Notes under the pieces: generated by a model | What the model saw: only the letters and a program-made list of their open reading frames with translations | Databases searched by the model: none | Told to the model about the DNA's origin: nothing | NCBI GenBank assembly: GCA_947627925.1 | Contig: CANQXW010000011.1 | Span: forward strand, 1 to 33,172 | Length of the DNA stretch: 33,172 nt | Source of the DNA: an uncultured Bacilli bacterium | Lineage (GTDB): Bacteria; Bacillota_I; Bacilli_A; RF39; UBA660 | Direction of reading: 5' to 3' | Program-made: the position numbers and the translations under genes | Shown: positions 31,590-33,172 of the stretch, one piece after another | Layout of the letters: each line of letters starts with the position of its first letter | Numbering within the stretch: position 1 is the stretch's first letter

Positions 31590-32285
31590 TTAAGCACCTG
31601 CTTTTTTGATTGTACATGCTTTAGCGCTAACAGCTGCTGATAATTGGATATTTACATCTTTTAAATAGTTTTGAGCTACACCAGTATTTGTCAATTTTAA
31701 TGAAACTTGAACAGTTTTTGACGTATCTTCACTTGTTAGAGTAATTGTTCCGGTCTTTGAAACATTTTCGGCTCCATTGGATATTTCAGTTAAGTCAACT
31801 TCTGTACTAGATCCGGATTCAATTTTATCAGCATAAATTGTTAAAACTAAATCTCCCTTTACTAGTTGAGTAAAGTTTACTAAACCTTCAAGTGGTGTAA
31901 CTGTTACAGTATAAGGACATTCATAAGTAACACCTGCTGCTCCATCTTTTAATTCGGCAGTAGCAATTGTATGCTTTACTTCTGTATCACTATATGCTGT
32001 TGCATCATTAGTGTGTGCGTCTCCCACATTACTTACAGCATAATAAGGTTTTTTAGTTGCTACGTCATCAGTCATTTGCGCAGCTCCAACTTTTAAAAGT
32101 AATTGTTGATCTGTTCCTTTTATAGATATAGAACCTGGATTAGCTACCGTAACATTAGCAGATGTATTTGTTGGGTTACCAGAAACACTCAATGAAAAAT
32201 ATGCAAAGGTTGCTCCGACCACAGCCACAAGTAATGTCGCTACTGCTATTACTGTTAGTAACATTGTGTTCTTCTTTTCCATCAT
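31590..32285 (-). CDS. Secreted protein with TasA/camelysin-like signal region, paralogue 2
   Basis: 231 residues (first of two Met codons; SD GAGGAGG). N-terminus MEKKNTMLLTVIAVATLLVA then VVGATFAYFSLSVSGN: a signal helix ending in the ATFAYFS pattern seen in TasA/camelysin-type proteins cleaved by SipW. The mature part is beta-rich, Thr/Ser/Val-rich, with Cys in YECPYTVTV and KACTIKK. A matrix or surface fibre role is inferred from the signal and fold type. No sipW-like peptidase gene is in the window. Confidence 0.8.
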   Translation of the reverse strand: MMEKKNTMLLTVIAVATLLVAVVGATFAYFSLSVSGNPTNTSANVTVANPGSISIKGTDQQLLLKVGAAQMTDDVATKKPYYAVSNVGDAHTNDATAYSDTEVKHTIATAELKDGAAGVTYECPYTVTVTPLEGLVNFTQLVKGDLVLTIYADKIESGSSTEVDLTEISNGAENVSKTGTITLTSEDTSKTVQVSLKLTNTGVAQNYLKDVNIQLSAAVSAKACTIKKAGA

Positions 32286-32334
32286 TATTTCCTCCTCTCA
32301 ATTTTGAATTTTATTTTAGATTATATTAATTTTA

Positions 32335-33030
32335 TTATCCTTCTTGATGTAATTGACAATCTCCTCCTGTCACAACTACTGTTGCATCTAAAGTTTTTCC
32401 CGCTAATTTATTTTGTCCTGTATCTCTATTTTCTAAATATAACTCGGTAGTTACTTTTTTAGTTTCTCCACTTGCTATAGTAATTGATCCATTAATCACA
32501 TCTTCATAATTCTCAGCTTTTAATGTTGATAAGTCTAATTCTTTTTTACCTTCTTCGCCAATACCATCACCTTTAATAGTTAAAACTAAATCACCAGAAA
32601 CTAAACTACCGGTTTCAGCTAAAACCGCTTTTAGATTTGTTCCTGCTGTAACTGTAACAGTATAGGCACAAGTATATTTTACGCTAGATTCTCCGTTTTG
32701 GACAGTAAACTCAGCTATTTCATAAGGCTTAACTTCATTATAAGAAAATTTTTCTCCTTCACCAGCTTCGGTATAGTCAGTATTGTCTAACGCATAATAT
32801 TTACCTTGAGCATCTGATGCCATTTGGGCAACGCCTAAATCCATTTTTAAACTAACTTTTTTGTCAGTTAAAAGGACAGTACTAGGGTTAGTGGCTTTAA
32901 CTTGAGCTTTGGTTGCTGTACTTTGATTATCTACTGTTAAACTAAAATATGCAAACGTTGCGCCTACTACTGCTACTAATAATGTTGCTACTGCTATCAC
33001 TGTCAATAACATCGTGTTCTTCTTTTCCAT
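32335..33030 (-). CDS. Secreted protein with TasA/camelysin-like signal region, paralogue 1
   Basis: 231 residues, the same length as the downstream paralogue. Residues 1-31 are identical to it (from MEKKN through AYFSL), while the DNA there differs at many synonymous sites, so the signal is under selection and the duplication is old. The mature regions share layout (AQM, YYA, CxYTVTV, GDLVLTI) but only moderate identity. SD GGGAGG before the ATG. It is the first gene of the pair. Confidence 0.8.
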   Translation of the reverse strand: MEKKNTMLLTVIAVATLLVAVVGATFAYFSLTVDNQSTATKAQVKATNPSTVLLTDKKVSLKMDLGVAQMASDAQGKYYALDNTDYTEAGEGEKFSYNEVKPYEIAEFTVQNGESSVKYTCAYTVTVTAGTNLKAVLAETGSLVSGDLVLTIKGDGIGEEGKKELDLSTLKAENYEDVINGSITIASGETKKVTTELYLENRDTGQNKLAGKTLDATVVVTGGDCQLHQEG

Positions 33031-33138
33031 CTTCCTTCCCTCCCTTCTTCCTTTTTCCCAGAAATATCTTTCTCTTCTATATTTCTTTCCTCCCCCCTCC
33101 GCGGGGCACCCTATTATTCCATCCTTCTCCCACGCATC
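33031..33138 (-). promoter_or_regulatory. Purine-rich, GC-clamped leader of the secreted-protein pair
   Basis: On the minus strand about 100 nt precede the ATG. Almost all bases after 33100 are purines, with several GGAGG/GGGAGG-like runs. A short GC-rich hairpin, CCCC-GCGGA-GGGG (33091-33104 region), stands out in this AT-rich genome. A weak TTGATG-18-TAATAG promoter may lie near 33110-33140. The function is unknown; structured control of translation is possible. Confidence 0.35.
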
Positions 33139-33161
33139 AAAAAAAGAAAGGTCTCCCTTTC
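33139..33161 (-). terminator. Terminator of an upstream gene outside the window
   Basis: GAAAGG/CCTTTC stem (33146-33151 with 33156-33161), 4-nt loop, followed by seven T on the minus strand. It would end a transcript entering from beyond position 33172. Confidence 0.75.
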
Positions 33162-33172
33162 CCCTTCTTTTG

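Noticed and set aside
1-33172. Mycoplasma genetic code (UGA = Trp)
   Set aside because: Several clear genes end in TGA (map, divIC, the RelB-type antitoxin) and Trp is coded by TGG throughout.
1-33172. CRISPR array or tRNA genes
   Set aside because: No regularly spaced repeats and no cloverleaf-like sequence were found on either strand.

Overview
The window is a low-GC, tightly packed chromosomal segment of a Gram-positive bacterium in the Bacilli/Mollicutes-like part of the Firmicutes, possibly one of the uncultured gut lineages related to RF39 or Erysipelotrichia; that placement is an inference from gene content and base composition. UGA is used as a stop (map, ftsB/divIC and the RelB-type antitoxin end in TGA), so this is code 11, not the Mycoplasma code 4. 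Spo0A, YabP and YabQ indicate a sporulation programme, and class B PBP, VanY-type carboxypeptidase and FtsB/DivIC genes indicate a peptidoglycan wall.

Region 1 (1-12.2 kb, all minus strand) is the S10-spc ribosomal superoperon, read from rpsJ at 12037 down to rpsM, which is cut by the window start: rpsJ-rplCDWB-rpsS-rplV-rpsC-rplP-rpmC-rpsQ-rplNXE-rpsNH-rplFR-rpsE-rplO-secY-adk-map-infA-rpmJ-rpsM. It starts from a TATAAT promoter with a structured leader of about 128 nt. rpmD (L30) is missing. L3 has a long acidic tail, and L24 has lost its usual C-terminus and carries a Lys-rich tail instead.

Region 2 (12.2-21 kb, minus strand) holds an exported protein of unknown function, a VanY-like carboxypeptidase without a standard start codon in its conserved frame, gpmI, spo0A (with Spo0A-box-like sites upstream), pgk, gapA and a TGS-domain nucleoside kinase. 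Between pgk and gapA lies the most interesting locus: a 38-residue hydrophobic peptide gene with a perfect Shine-Dalgarno sequence on the minus strand, faced by a plus-strand promoter and terminator that would make an antisense RNA of about 80 nt over its 3' end. This is the architecture of a type I toxin-antitoxin system, and I do not recognise the peptide.

Region 3 (21-28.1 kb) contains clpP, a RelB/YafQ-type toxin-antitoxin pair whose toxin is frameshifted before its catalytic His/Phe, ftsB/divIC, yabQ and yabP (with a sigma-E-like promoter), an IS200-type insertion 4-5 bases upstream of that promoter, efp, rpmG (L33), a class B PBP, a DUF2624-like small protein and nfo.

Region 4 (28.1-33.2 kb) is a surface-structure region: three prepilin-like proteins, two of them from a recent tandem duplication, a ZIP metal transporter, a decayed small membrane gene, and two tandem secreted proteins with TasA/camelysin-like signal regions behind an unusual GC-clamped, purine-rich leader. 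No tRNA, rRNA or CRISPR array was seen.
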